Positions 25,145-33,386 of a DNA stretch of 64,000 bases are shown piece by piece. The position numbers were made by a program, and so were the translations under genes. Source of the DNA: Neoroseomonas terrae. Its GTDB lineage: Bacteria > Pseudomonadota > Alphaproteobacteria > Acetobacterales > Acetobacteraceae. Numbering within the stretch: position 1 is the first letter of the stretch; every line of letters begins with the position of its first letter. Where the stretch lies: NCBI RefSeq assembly GCF_018129025.1, contig NZ_JAAEDI010000010.1, positions 62,001 through 126,000 of the forward strand, read 5' to 3'. A model generated the notes under the pieces. That model saw nothing but the letters and a program-made list of their open reading frames with translations. It was not told the origin of the DNA and made no database searches.

Positions 25145-26119
25145 TCAACCAGTGGCATGCGGCAACTTGGTAGGCAGAATCCATTCGCCGCGGAGGAATT
25201 CGCCGAAGTTTCGTGCCGCCATGCTCAAGGTCCGCTCCTTAAGCGTTAGGATACCGTATCGCCGTCGCAGCATGACGCCCTCGATTTCGAGGCAGTGGCG
25301 CGGCTCCGAGCGACTTCGTGCGGCCATAACGCGGGGCAGCACCGCCAGCCCCGCGCCGGCATCCACCATCCCAAGAATGGTCTGCAGATTCGCTGCGGCG
25401 CCACTCGGCGCGAAGTGCAGCCCCTGGGCAGTGCAGGCCTGCTCGATCTGCGCCAGGATGCCCACATACTGTTCCAAAATCATCACCGGATGGGAGGCGA
25501 GTTCCGCCAGAGTTATCGAACCCCGCGTAGCGAGCGCATGCCCCGCCGGCGCCAATGCCACCACCTCGTCATCCATCAATACTTCGAAGCGGAAGCGGGG
25601 CAGTGGTTCGTCGAGTGCGAGAACGGCGAGGTCGCACTCCCCCCTATCAACGCTCTCCAGCGCGTCGAAGTGTCGCAGGTCGCGCAGGACGACAGCCATA
25701 TCCGGATGCTGGGCATGAAACCTCTGCAGCACGCTGGGCAACAGCAGCGCGGCTACCATAGGCGTCGCCGCGACCGTGACGCGGCTCCGCGCCTTGCCGC
25801 TTTCCACCAGCATCTGGGCAACAAGGCGCTGTAACCCGCGCAAGGCTTGGCCCGCCTCCAAGGCCAGACGAGCACCCGCCGACGTCGGTTCAATTCTGCG
25901 GGTCGTGCGGTTCAGCAGCCGTATGTCCAGAACCTGCTCAAGCTTTTGTACCCGCGCCGTGACCGCAGGCTGCGACAGATTCAGGCGGCGAGCGGCCTGG
26001 CTGAAGCTGCCCTCGTTCACGACAGCGAGGAAGGTCTCCAGCTCCGGCAACCCGATGCCAATCGACGTCAACAACCGCTCACTGGGTGGCGGGGGCGCAG
26101 GCAAGGCGTCTTCCTCCAT
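25145..26119 (-). CDS. LysR-family transcriptional regulator of the AtuA/PrpF locus
   Basis: A 324-residue LysR protein. The HTH spans residues ~36-90 (LETFLAVVNEGSFSQAARRLNLSQPAVTARVQKLEQVLDIRLLNRTTRRIEPTSAG region). The effector domain contains FEVLMDDEVVALAPAGHALA and GMVDAGAGLAVLPRVMAAR. The start is not certain: the ATG at 26119 lacks a ribosome site, whereas GGAGGAAG just after it could serve a TTG at 26104. A strong LysR-type palindrome sits just upstream (26123-26143). The gene trails the six-gene minus-strand operon (31430 to 25145) and probably controls both it and the divergent operon. Confidence 0.9.
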   Translation of the reverse strand: MEEDALPAPPPPSERLLTSIGIGLPELETFLAVVNEGSFSQAARRLNLSQPAVTARVQKLEQVLDIRLLNRTTRRIEPTSAGARLALEAGQALRGLQRLVAQMLVESGKARSRVTVAATPMVAALLLPSVLQRFHAQHPDMAVVLRDLRHFDALESVDRGECDLAVLALDEPLPRFRFEVLMDDEVVALAPAGHALATRGSITLAELASHPVMILEQYVGILAQIEQACTAQGLHFAPSGAAANLQTILGMVDAGAGLAVLPRVMAARSRSEPRHCLEIEGVMLRRRYGILTLKERTLSMAARNFGEFLRGEWILPTKLPHATG

Positions 26120-26122
26120 GGA

Positions 26123-26143
26123 CTTATCAGCTTTAGTGATAAG
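26123..26143. promoter_or_regulatory. LysR-type ATCA-N7-TGAT palindrome
   Basis: CTTATCA (26123-26129) and TGATAAG (26137-26143) form a perfect 7-base inverted repeat around a 7-base spacer, the classical ATCA-N7-TGAT form of a LysR site. It lies in the 56-base gap between prpF and the LysR gene. TGATAAG recurs at 31519-31525 in the divergent promoter region of the same locus. Confidence 0.7.
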
Positions 26144-26175
26144 CTTAGGCGTCGGGCGCCGCGGAGGAAAGCCTG

Positions 26176-27318
26176 TCACGTCATGACGAATGCCGTGCCC
26201 TGCATCAGCCGCCGTGCCGTCCGGCCGAAGCCAAGCCTCTCGAAGCGTGGCTCCCCCGGGGCATCGGCAGCGCGCACGACAACCTCCATGACGCCGAGCG
26301 GATGGCCGATCCGCAGACTGTCGGCGTTGCGCATGCGCATGGCGTCGCGCACCACGGTGCCGGGAATGCGCGACATCGCTGCCAGGCACATCGATCCCGT
26401 CCCGGGCATGCTTTCGTGGCAGCGATTGTAGAAAATCATCCGCGCGCGCAGGTCCAGCGCTTCCGCATCGACCGCCCGCTCCTGCGCATCGGCATAGCTG
26501 GCGGGCGGCGCCACCAGCATGACCATCGGCAAGGCGGGGGTCACGGCCTCGGCGGAACGCCAATCGGGCGCGAGGCCCATCATTGCCGCCGCCCGGCCGC
26601 GCAACTCCAGCAGCGTCGCGATCAGTGCGGAATCCGCATTGATGGCGTCGGGCAACTCGCTGCCGGTCAGACCAAGCTCCTCGGCCGCAACAAAGACGGC
26701 GGGGTTGGCGACATCGCCCAAGGTGACGCGGAAGCTGCGGCCATCCTCCATCGTCAGCGTATCGGTGGCGGCGCCGGTCGGCAGCGTGCGCCCTGTCTTG
26801 GCGCCGGCCGTCCCGCTGTAGTCCAGAAAGATCTCGGCGCCACTGCCGGGCACACCAGGAATGGTGAAATCACCCTTCACCTTCGCACGCCGGCCCTGCA
26901 CCGGCACATGCGCCACCAGCAGCTTGCCGGTGTTGGTGTTGTGGATGCGAACCGTCGTGACCGGATCGCGCGCCGCCACCATGCCCTCATCGATGGCGAA
27001 CGGACCGACACCCGCCGAGATGTTCCCGCAATTGCTGGTGTAGACGACGATGCCGCGGCCCGGCGGGACAATGCCGTAGGTGTAGTCGACATCCGCATCG
27101 GGCCGTGACGACGGCCCGATGATCGCGAGCTTGGCCGTCACAAGGCGGGACCCGCCCAGCCCGTCGATCTGAAGCAGATCCTCGCTACCGATCAGCGCCT
27201 TCAGCACCGCGTCACGCTCGGCACCAGCGGGCGGCAGATCGTCGCTCCGGAAGTATAACCCCTTGCTCGTGCCGCCGCGCATCAGCGTGACGCGGACCGG
27301 GCGCTGCTCCTCATCCAT
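26176..27318 (-). CDS. PrpF-family 2-methylaconitate/4-oxalomesaconate isomerase
   Basis: A 380-residue PrpF protein (diaminopimelate-epimerase fold). RGGTSKGLYF at residues ~14-23, the SNCGNISAGVGPFAIDEG segment carrying the catalytic Cys, and the C-terminal CHESMPGTGSMCLA are all diagnostic. PrpF enzymes move a double bond between cis and trans tricarboxylate isomers. The gene lies six bases after a TctC gene, in one transcript with an AtuA protein and a monooxygenase, and across the divergent promoter from an MmgE/PrpD protein. Its substrate is probably an unsaturated di- or tricarboxylate taken up by that receptor; this is inference. Confidence 0.92.
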   Translation of the reverse strand: MDEEQRPVRVTLMRGGTSKGLYFRSDDLPPAGAERDAVLKALIGSEDLLQIDGLGGSRLVTAKLAIIGPSSRPDADVDYTYGIVPPGRGIVVYTSNCGNISAGVGPFAIDEGMVAARDPVTTVRIHNTNTGKLLVAHVPVQGRRAKVKGDFTIPGVPGSGAEIFLDYSGTAGAKTGRTLPTGAATDTLTMEDGRSFRVTLGDVANPAVFVAAEELGLTGSELPDAINADSALIATLLELRGRAAAMMGLAPDWRSAEAVTPALPMVMLVAPPASYADAQERAVDAEALDLRARMIFYNRCHESMPGTGSMCLAAMSRIPGTVVRDAMRMRNADSLRIGHPLGVMEVVVRAADAPGEPRFERLGFGRTARRLMQGTAFVMT

Positions 27319-27324
27319 GGCGGG

Positions 27325-28302
27325 TCAGTCCACCTGCGCGCCGGATGCGCGCACCGCGCCAGCCCAGCGATGGATTTCCGATTCCAGGAAGGTCCGGAAC
27401 TCGGCGGGCGTGCCGCCGACAAGCGTGGAGGCGAGGCTGGTGTAGTGTGCGATGACGTCGGGCTGCGCCATGGCGCGGTTCACCTCGGCATTCAAGCGCT
27501 GCACGATCTCCGGCGGCATGTTGGCGGGTCCCACCAGCCCCGCCCAGGTCAGCGCGAGAAACTCCGGAAAGCCTGATTCGGCAACGGTCGGGATATCCGG
27601 AGCGCGATCACTGCGCTGCTGGCTGCTGCTCGCGATCGCGCGCACACGGCCCGCGACGATATGAGGCAGCATGGAGCTCGAACTGTCGAAGGCGAATTGG
27701 ACCCGGCCGGCGATGAGGTCGGTCACCATAGGCGGCGAGCCCCGATAGGGCACGTGCAGCATGTCGATGTTCGCTGCCTGCTTCAGCATCTCCATCCCGA
27801 TATGGGCCGTGGTGCCGCTGCCGCCCGACCCGTAGGAGACCTGCCCAGGCCGCGCGCGTACATACGCGATCATCTCGGTCAGCGTGCGCACAGGGATCTC
27901 ATTCGTGGCGACGAGGAACATCGGGCTGGTGTTGACCAGTGCGATGGCGGTGTGGTCGCGCAGCGGATCGTAGGAGAGATTGCGGAACAGCGTGGGGTTG
28001 ATCGCAAGCGTGCCGCTCGACGCCATCTGCAGCGTGTAGCCATCGGGCGCCGCCGCCTTGACGATGTCATGCGCCATGATGCCCGTCGCGCCCGGCCGAT
28101 TGTCCACGACCACCGGCACGCCGAGCCCGGCGGTCATCTTCGCCGCGATGACGCGCGCCCCGATGTCGGTCGCCTGGCCGGCGGGGAAGCCCACCACCAT
28201 GCGGATGGGCCGCGAGGGAAACACCTCCTGCGCGCGGAGGATGCGAGGCACCGCCAGGGCCGCACCGGCCAGCAGCCCCGGCAGCAGACGCCGTGTGATC
28301 AT
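27325..28302 (-). CDS. TTT-type (Bug/TctC) substrate-binding protein
   Basis: A 325-residue Bug receptor. Its leader is MITRRLLPGLLAGAALAVPRILRAQ. Landmarks are FPSRPIRMVVGFPAGQATDIGAR, VVDNRPGATGIMAHD, PDGYTLQMASSGT, HVPYRGSPPMVTDL and APDIPTVAESG. The AQATD ligand-loop is shared with many tricarboxylate-binding Bugs. It sits between the DUF4387 and prpF genes, seven bases before the latter, and so belongs to the AtuA/PrpF operon. Confidence 0.93.
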   Translation of the reverse strand: MITRRLLPGLLAGAALAVPRILRAQEVFPSRPIRMVVGFPAGQATDIGARVIAAKMTAGLGVPVVVDNRPGATGIMAHDIVKAAAPDGYTLQMASSGTLAINPTLFRNLSYDPLRDHTAIALVNTSPMFLVATNEIPVRTLTEMIAYVRARPGQVSYGSGGSGTTAHIGMEMLKQAANIDMLHVPYRGSPPMVTDLIAGRVQFAFDSSSSMLPHIVAGRVRAIASSSQQRSDRAPDIPTVAESGFPEFLALTWAGLVGPANMPPEIVQRLNAEVNRAMAQPDVIAHYTSLASTLVGGTPAEFRTFLESEIHRWAGAVRASGAQVD

Positions 28303-28357
28303 TGTCTTTACGTTCCTCCCGACGATGGCAAGCGACCCGGCAGCAACGCCGGGATAA

Positions 28358-28675
28358 TCATGGAATCATCAGTTCCAGCAGCGGCGCGTGCTGCTGCGCG
28401 CCGAAGGTGTCGCGCTCCCCCACGCTGCCCTGCGCCCAGCCGCGCTTCAGGGTAAGCTTGAAGGCACGCGCCGGGTCGAAGAACATGCAGACGATCACAT
28501 CGTCCACCGGCACGCCGAACAGCTCGGCCATGCGCGCTGTGTGCAGCGCCTGGCTGCCCTTGACGCGCTCATAGACCGCATCGTCGTCGAAGATCACGTC
28601 GAAGGTGATCTCGAAGGGGCCGGAATTCTTCGACCGCAGCACGCGGGCAAGGTCCATCAACCGGTCGCCAGGCAT
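28358..28675 (-). CDS. DUF4387 protein, small partner of AtuA
   Basis: A 105-residue protein of the DUF4387 family (ARVLRSKNSGPFEITFDVIFDDD near the start, GAQQHAPLLEL at the end). The family usually stands next to AtuA-type proteins and is thought to be a small second subunit. Here it follows the AtuA gene by two bases. Its role is unknown. A homologue with the same core is at 33060-33386. Confidence 0.87.
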   Translation of the reverse strand: MPGDRLMDLARVLRSKNSGPFEITFDVIFDDDAVYERVKGSQALHTARMAELFGVPVDDVIVCMFFDPARAFKLTLKRGWAQGSVGERDTFGAQQHAPLLELMIP

Positions 28676-28677
28676 GC

Positions 28678-30057
28678 TCAGACCTCGATCGTCTCGATGG
28701 GGAACAGGGCGGTCGGATCCTCGACCTCCAGCAGGTGGTAGATGCTGAAGCGGCAGACCGGCCCGATCGGGTTCTCCGGCGGGTTGAGCGGGATGGCGAA
28801 GTTCCCCGCGGTACAGATCTGCCCCGGATAGGGCATGTGCAGCACCACCACGCGCGCGGCGCCGGCGATTGCATTCGCCATCTCCTGCGTCGGCGCGGTG
28901 ATCTCGCCGAGCAGGCCGATCTCGTGCGGCACGCGGTCCCGCAGCGGCTCGAGTGCGCCCATCACCGCGTCACGGCCGTAGCAATGATAGTGCAGCGTCG
29001 CCTCGCCGCGGGCGAGTTCAGGATGTAGCACCTCGGTGCGCCGACGCGCCTCCGCCAGGAAGCCGTCGAGCTGGCCGAGCAGGATCGGGTCGCGGATGCC
29101 CCCGATGAAGATGGTGCGGTAGCCGACGATCGCGGCCCCTTCCAGTTTCACCGTATAGCCCTGCGAGGGAATGAAGGCGCTGCCGCTGACGCGCACGCGG
29201 CGATCGTCGAGCGCCTCGTACCGCGCGCCGCGCAGGTCGATGGTGCCGCCCGGGCCGCTCAATAGGTCCGGCCGTGTCTTCTCGTACAGCGTATGCGCGG
29301 CGACCGAAGTCGGCGTGCAGCGCTCGGCCGGATTCATCGGCTCCACATCGAAGCTGCCGGGGCGGATGGTGGCGAGGATGTTCCGCCCCTTCGGCTCCGC
29401 GCAGGCGGCGCCGCATTCGATGATCTTGCCCATGTGCCAGTACAGGCCGGGATCGATGCCGCGGCCCATGCAGAACCCCGCATGGGGCGCGGGATCGTAG
29501 GCCCGCCCCGTGACGATGATGTCCGCATCCGGATGTTCGTTCAGCGCGCGGGCGAAGGGTTCCGCCCCCATCTGCGCGACGATGTCGACCGTCTCGTCGA
29601 TGTCGGTCTCGGTCAGCTCCGGGGCCGAACCGCAGGAGGAGACGCGACCGCGCCTCAGCCCCTCGCGAACGACGTCCTTCGCCACGCTCGACCGGATCGC
29701 GGCGATGCGGGCGCGGCGGCCGCGCGCGCGCGCGATCTCGCGGATCATGCCGATCATGTCGTCGAGCTGCGCATCCGTGCCGGCGCCGCCGGCCGAGGAG
29801 ATCACCAGCCGCGTGCCCTTCTCCGCGCAGCCATCCATCAGCAGCGCGAGCTCCCGCATGTAGGCGCTGCGGGAGACCAGCGTATGGCCGAGGCCAAGCT
29901 GATAGGGCCCGGGATCGGTCGAGCCGCTGTCGACGATCACAATATGCGGGTCCCGCCCCATGCCGCGCTTGAAGTGCTCGACGGGAATGCCGTAGCCGAA
30001 CATGCCGCAGGGCGTGAGGATGCGCAGTTCCTCGCCGGCGAGATCGAGCGGGCTCAC
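28678..30057 (-). CDS. AtuA-family (DUF1446) acyclic terpene utilisation-like protein
   Basis: A 459-residue AtuA/DUF1446 protein. Landmarks are the IVDSGSTDPGPYQLGLG region, ISSAGGAGTDAQL, ADIIVTGRAYDPAPHAGF, GKIIECGAACAEPKG and the C-terminal GNFAIPLNPPE. AtuA was named from the acyclic terpene cluster of Pseudomonas, but its reaction is not settled. It overlaps the monooxygenase gene upstream by 4 bases and is followed by DUF4387. A second AtuA/DUF4387 pair lies on the plus strand at 33060-34786. Confidence 0.9.
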   Translation of the reverse strand: MSPLDLAGEELRILTPCGMFGYGIPVEHFKRGMGRDPHIVIVDSGSTDPGPYQLGLGHTLVSRSAYMRELALLMDGCAEKGTRLVISSAGGAGTDAQLDDMIGMIREIARARGRRARIAAIRSSVAKDVVREGLRRGRVSSCGSAPELTETDIDETVDIVAQMGAEPFARALNEHPDADIIVTGRAYDPAPHAGFCMGRGIDPGLYWHMGKIIECGAACAEPKGRNILATIRPGSFDVEPMNPAERCTPTSVAAHTLYEKTRPDLLSGPGGTIDLRGARYEALDDRRVRVSGSAFIPSQGYTVKLEGAAIVGYRTIFIGGIRDPILLGQLDGFLAEARRRTEVLHPELARGEATLHYHCYGRDAVMGALEPLRDRVPHEIGLLGEITAPTQEMANAIAGAARVVVLHMPYPGQICTAGNFAIPLNPPENPIGPVCRFSIYHLLEVEDPTALFPIETIEV

Positions 30058-31430
30058 TCCGCGGCCTCCAGCGCCGTGCGCGGCGAACGGCGCAACGGCG
30101 GGGCGGGCACGCCGATGGTGTCGCGCAGCGTCCTGCCCGGATACTCGGTGCGGAACAGGCCGCGCCGCTGCAGTTCCGGCACCACCAGCCGTGCGAAATC
30201 CTCATAGGAGCCAGGAATCTCGGTGGCGGCGACGACGAAGCCATCGCAGGCGTCGGAGAACCATTCCTCCATCTGGTCCGCGACCTGGGTCGGCGTGCCG
30301 GAGATGGTCAGGCTCTCATTGATCGTACCGCGGCCGGAGGCTTCGACGAAGTCGCGCACGGACGGGTTCTTCTTCCCCGTCTTCTGGATCACCTTGTCGC
30401 GCAGGCTGTGCCAGGAGACGCCGGCCAGTTCCTCGTCGGTGAAAGGCTCCTCATAGGGGCGCGTCGCGAAGTCGACGTTCAGCACCTCGCAGAGAAGGGC
30501 GAGGCTGTCGATCGGCTTGGCGAGCGCGGCGATCATCTCGCGCTTCTCCTCGGCCATGGAGGCCGTCTCGCCGATGATGACTTTCACGGCGGGTGCGACC
30601 TTCATCAGGTTCGGGTCGCGCCCCGCGGCGGCGGCCGCGCCCTTCAGCGCGGCATACTGCTTCCGGCCCGCCTCGCGCGTCTGATAGGAGGCGAAGACCA
30701 CCTCCGCCCAGCGACCGGCGAAGGCGATGCCGCGCCCGCTCTGCCCGGCCTGCAGCAGCACCGGCTGGCCCTGCGCCGACCGCGGCACCGGCAGCGGTCC
30801 CTTTGAGCGGAAGTATCGCCCCGCGTGATCGAGCCGATGCACCTTGTCCGGGTCGGCGAAGCGGCCGGACGCCTTGTCCACGATCAGCGCATCGTCCTCC
30901 CAGGAGGACCAGAGGCCGGTGACCACGTCGAGGAACTCGTCGGCGCGATCGTAGCGCGCATCGTGCTCCATGTGCTCGTCATGGCCCATATTCGCCGCCT
31001 CGCTGTCGTTGAACGAGGTAACGACGTTCCAGGCGACGCGCCCGCCGGTCATCAGGTCCATGGTGGCGAACAGCCGCGCGACGTGGAACGGCTCGTAATA
31101 GGTCGTCGAGTAGGTCGAACCGAGGCCGAGATGCGTCGTCACCGCCGCCATCGTCATCAGCACGGTGCAGGGATCGATCTTGACGGTGCGGATGCCGTTC
31201 TCGACGGTCGCGCGATGGTCGTTGCCGTAGATGTCGGGCATGGCCAGCCGGTCGTCGAAGAAGGCCATGTCGAACTTCGCGTCCTCCAGCGTCCGCGCAA
31301 TGCGCTGGTAGTAGGCGGGCGTCAGGAAGTCGGACATCGAGGCCGGATGACGCCAGGATCCGACATAGTTCGTGCAGTTCTGGGCCTGCATGAAGGCAAT
31401 CAGGCTCATCTGCCGGTTGGCGGCGTTCAT
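30054..31430 (-). CDS. LLM-class monooxygenase, NtaA/SnaA/DszA type
   Basis: A 458-residue FMNH2-dependent monooxygenase of the NtaA/SnaA/DszA(SoxA) group. This is seen from its length, the GSWRHPAS N-terminal region, TMAAVTTHLGLGSTYSTTYYEPFHVAR, GGRVAWNVVTSFNDSEAANMG, and YRTR-like HAGRYFRSKGPLPVPRSAQGQPVLLQAGQSGRG. Members oxidise nitrilotriacetate, dibenzothiophene sulfone and similar compounds. It is the first gene of the minus-strand operon and faces MmgE/PrpD across a 211-base divergent promoter. It needs a flavin reductase that is not encoded here. Confidence 0.92.
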   Translation of the reverse strand: MNAANRQMSLIAFMQAQNCTNYVGSWRHPASMSDFLTPAYYQRIARTLEDAKFDMAFFDDRLAMPDIYGNDHRATVENGIRTVKIDPCTVLMTMAAVTTHLGLGSTYSTTYYEPFHVARLFATMDLMTGGRVAWNVVTSFNDSEAANMGHDEHMEHDARYDRADEFLDVVTGLWSSWEDDALIVDKASGRFADPDKVHRLDHAGRYFRSKGPLPVPRSAQGQPVLLQAGQSGRGIAFAGRWAEVVFASYQTREAGRKQYAALKGAAAAAGRDPNLMKVAPAVKVIIGETASMAEEKREMIAALAKPIDSLALLCEVLNVDFATRPYEEPFTDEELAGVSWHSLRDKVIQKTGKKNPSVRDFVEASGRGTINESLTISGTPTQVADQMEEWFSDACDGFVVAATEIPGSYEDFARLVVPELQRRGLFRTEYPGRTLRDTIGVPAPPLRRSPRTALEAAE

Positions 31431-31518
31431 GCGCGTTCCCTCGTTCTGCTCGCCCGACGTTAGGCGCGGCGGCGACGGCGCGGCAATTCGCGGTCCGCGA
31501 TGGATCCATCAGGCTTGC

Positions 31519-31553
31519 TGATAAGTCGTCGACCTATCGGCCGGACTGATAGG
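31519..31553. promoter_or_regulatory. LysR-like half sites in the divergent promoter of the AtuA locus
   Basis: TGATAAG (31519-31525) repeats the half site found at the LysR gene (26137-26143). Eight bases on, CCTATC (31533-31538) and GATAGG (31548-31553) form a perfect inverted repeat with N9, and contain a near ATCA-N7-TGAT core. The element lies between the divergent starts at 31430 and 31642, where one regulator could act on both operons. Confidence 0.6.
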
Positions 31554-31641
31554 CGTATCGGCAGAGGCGATTTGTGCCGACCCTGCGCGGGGCCATAGCC
31601 TGCACGCAACAAGCCCAGGCAGGGCTGCAAGGAGAACGCCC

Positions 31642-33048
31642 ATGTCCCCGACCCTGACGGCGCCGGTCCTTCGTGACGCCGTGGCGGCGCCGACCGAGGC
31701 GCGGCACCTCGCGCGCTTCGCCCTCGCCTTGTCGCTCGACGACGTGCCGCCCGCGCTGATCCGCCTCGCGAAGGAGCACCTGCTCGACGTCATCGGCATC
31801 GCCCTCGCCTCCTCGCGCTTCGACTTCGGCGCGGCGATCCTGAAGGGCGCCAGCGAGCTGGGCACCGGCGGACAGGCCAGCGCCATCGGCAGTGGGGCCG
31901 CGCTGCCGCCGGCCTCGGCGGCCCTGGTGAACGGCGTGCTCGCCCACGGCCTCGACTTCGACGACACGCATGTCGGCGCGATCTACCACGCCAGCGCGCC
32001 GGCGATGGCGGCGGTGCTGGCGTCGGGCCAGGCGAGCCGCGCCAGTGGCGAGGAGGTGCTGACCGCCTTCATCGCCGCGCTGGAGATCGGCTGCCGCCTC
32101 GCGACGGTCGGGGCGGGCAAGCTCCATGACCGCAGCTTCCACCCCACCTCGCTGTTCGGCACCTTCGCGGCCGCCGCGGCGGCGGGCCGGCTGACGCGCA
32201 CGGCGGAGGAGCAGCTCGTCTGGGCGCTCGGCATCTGCGGCAGCCAGGCGGCCGGCATCCTGGAACGCGGCAATTCCTGGCTGAAGCGGCTGCACCCCGG
32301 CTGGGCTGCGCATGCCGGGCTCTCGGCCGTCTCCCTCGCGCGCGGCGGCTTCATTGGGCCGGACACGGTGTTCGAGGGGCGGCGCGGCTTCTACTTCGCG
32401 CATACCGGCGAGATTCCGCACGGCGAGGCACTGCCCTCCCACCGGCTCGGCCGCGAATGGCAGGCGATGGGCATCGCACTCAAGCCCTATCCGTGCTGCC
32501 ACTTCATTCACGCCTTCGTCGATGCCGCGCTGGAACTGCGTGGGAAGTTCGCCCTGCCCGACATCGCGGCGATCGAATGCCCGCTCACGCCCAGCCTGCA
32601 CAAGATGGTCGCGGAGCCGCGCGAGCGCGTGATCCGGCCCGAGACGATCTACTCGGCGCAGTTCAGCGTTCCCTATGTCGTCGCGCTCGCACTCGTCACG
32701 GGCCGCGTCGACCTCGCGTCCTTCCACGACGACCCGCTCGACGATCCGGCGGTCCTGCGCATCGCCGCGCTGGCGGAATGCACGCCCGATCCGCTGAGTG
32801 ACTATCCGAAGCACTTCCCCGGCGAGGTGATCGTCACGCTGAAGGACGGGCGCGTCCTGCGCAGCCGCAAGCCGGCCAGCCTCGGTACGCCCGACGTGCC
32901 CCTCACCGCCGCCGCGGTGGAGGCCAAGTTCCGCGCCAATGCGACGCGCGCCGTCAGCGCCGAGACCGCCACGGCGATCATCGAGGCCGTCAACGGCCTT
33001 GAGCGGGAGGCGTCGCTCGACCGCTTGATGCAGCTCTGCACGGCGTAG
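31642..33048 (+). CDS. MmgE/PrpD-family dehydratase-like protein
   Basis: A 468-residue MmgE/PrpD protein, the family of 2-methylcitrate dehydratase, cis-aconitate decarboxylase and immunoglobulin-like relatives. Recognisable blocks are VNGVLAHGLDFDDTH, HPTSLFGTFAAAAAAGRL, GWAAHAGLSAVSLARGGFIGP and KPYPCCHFIHAFVDAAL. AAGGAGAA at 31629 supports the ATG at 31642. It starts the plus-strand operon whose next genes are DUF4387 and AtuA. A role on a citrate-like substrate together with the divergent PrpF isomerase is plausible. Confidence 0.92.
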   Translation: MSPTLTAPVLRDAVAAPTEARHLARFALALSLDDVPPALIRLAKEHLLDVIGIALASSRFDFGAAILKGASELGTGGQASAIGSGAALPPASAALVNGVLAHGLDFDDTHVGAIYHASAPAMAAVLASGQASRASGEEVLTAFIAALEIGCRLATVGAGKLHDRSFHPTSLFGTFAAAAAAGRLTRTAEEQLVWALGICGSQAAGILERGNSWLKRLHPGWAAHAGLSAVSLARGGFIGPDTVFEGRRGFYFAHTGEIPHGEALPSHRLGREWQAMGIALKPYPCCHFIHAFVDAALELRGKFALPDIAAIECPLTPSLHKMVAEPRERVIRPETIYSAQFSVPYVVALALVTGRVDLASFHDDPLDDPAVLRIAALAECTPDPLSDYPKHFPGEVIVTLKDGRVLRSRKPASLGTPDVPLTAAAVEAKFRANATRAVSAETATAIIEAVNGLEREASLDRLMQLCTA

Positions 33049-33059
33049 GGGAAGCGCGC

Positions 33060-33386
33060 ATGACCGGGGATGGATCGGCGCCCCGCCGGCTCGTCGACAT
33101 CGCCAGCGTCGTCCGGAGCAAGAATGCCGGACCGCTGCACGTGACGCTCGACCTTATGTTTCCGGATGCGGAATCCTTTGGCCTGGCGGCGCAGTCGCCC
33201 GCGCTGTCGGCCACCGCGCTGGCAGAGCTCTACGGTGTCGATCCGGACACCGTCGAGGTCATCCCCTTCGCCGCGGCGCATGCCATCAAGGTCGTGCTGG
33301 ACCGACCTGTGATCGCGGGCTCGCCGGGCGACGTGGACGTCTATGGCGCGCAGCAGCACCGGCCGCTGCTGGGGGTGGTGCTGTGA
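33060..33386 (+). CDS. DUF4387 protein (second copy)
   Basis: A 108-residue DUF4387 protein with the same core as the 28358-28675 product (ASVVRSKNAGPLHVTLDLMFPD, VYGAQQHRPLLG). It overlaps the following AtuA gene by 4 bases (GTGA). In this operon it precedes AtuA, whereas on the minus strand it follows. The function is unknown; the strict pairing argues for a two-protein enzyme. Confidence 0.87.
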   Translation: MTGDGSAPRRLVDIASVVRSKNAGPLHVTLDLMFPDAESFGLAAQSPALSATALAELYGVDPDTVEVIPFAAAHAIKVVLDRPVIAGSPGDVDVYGAQQHRPLLGVVL

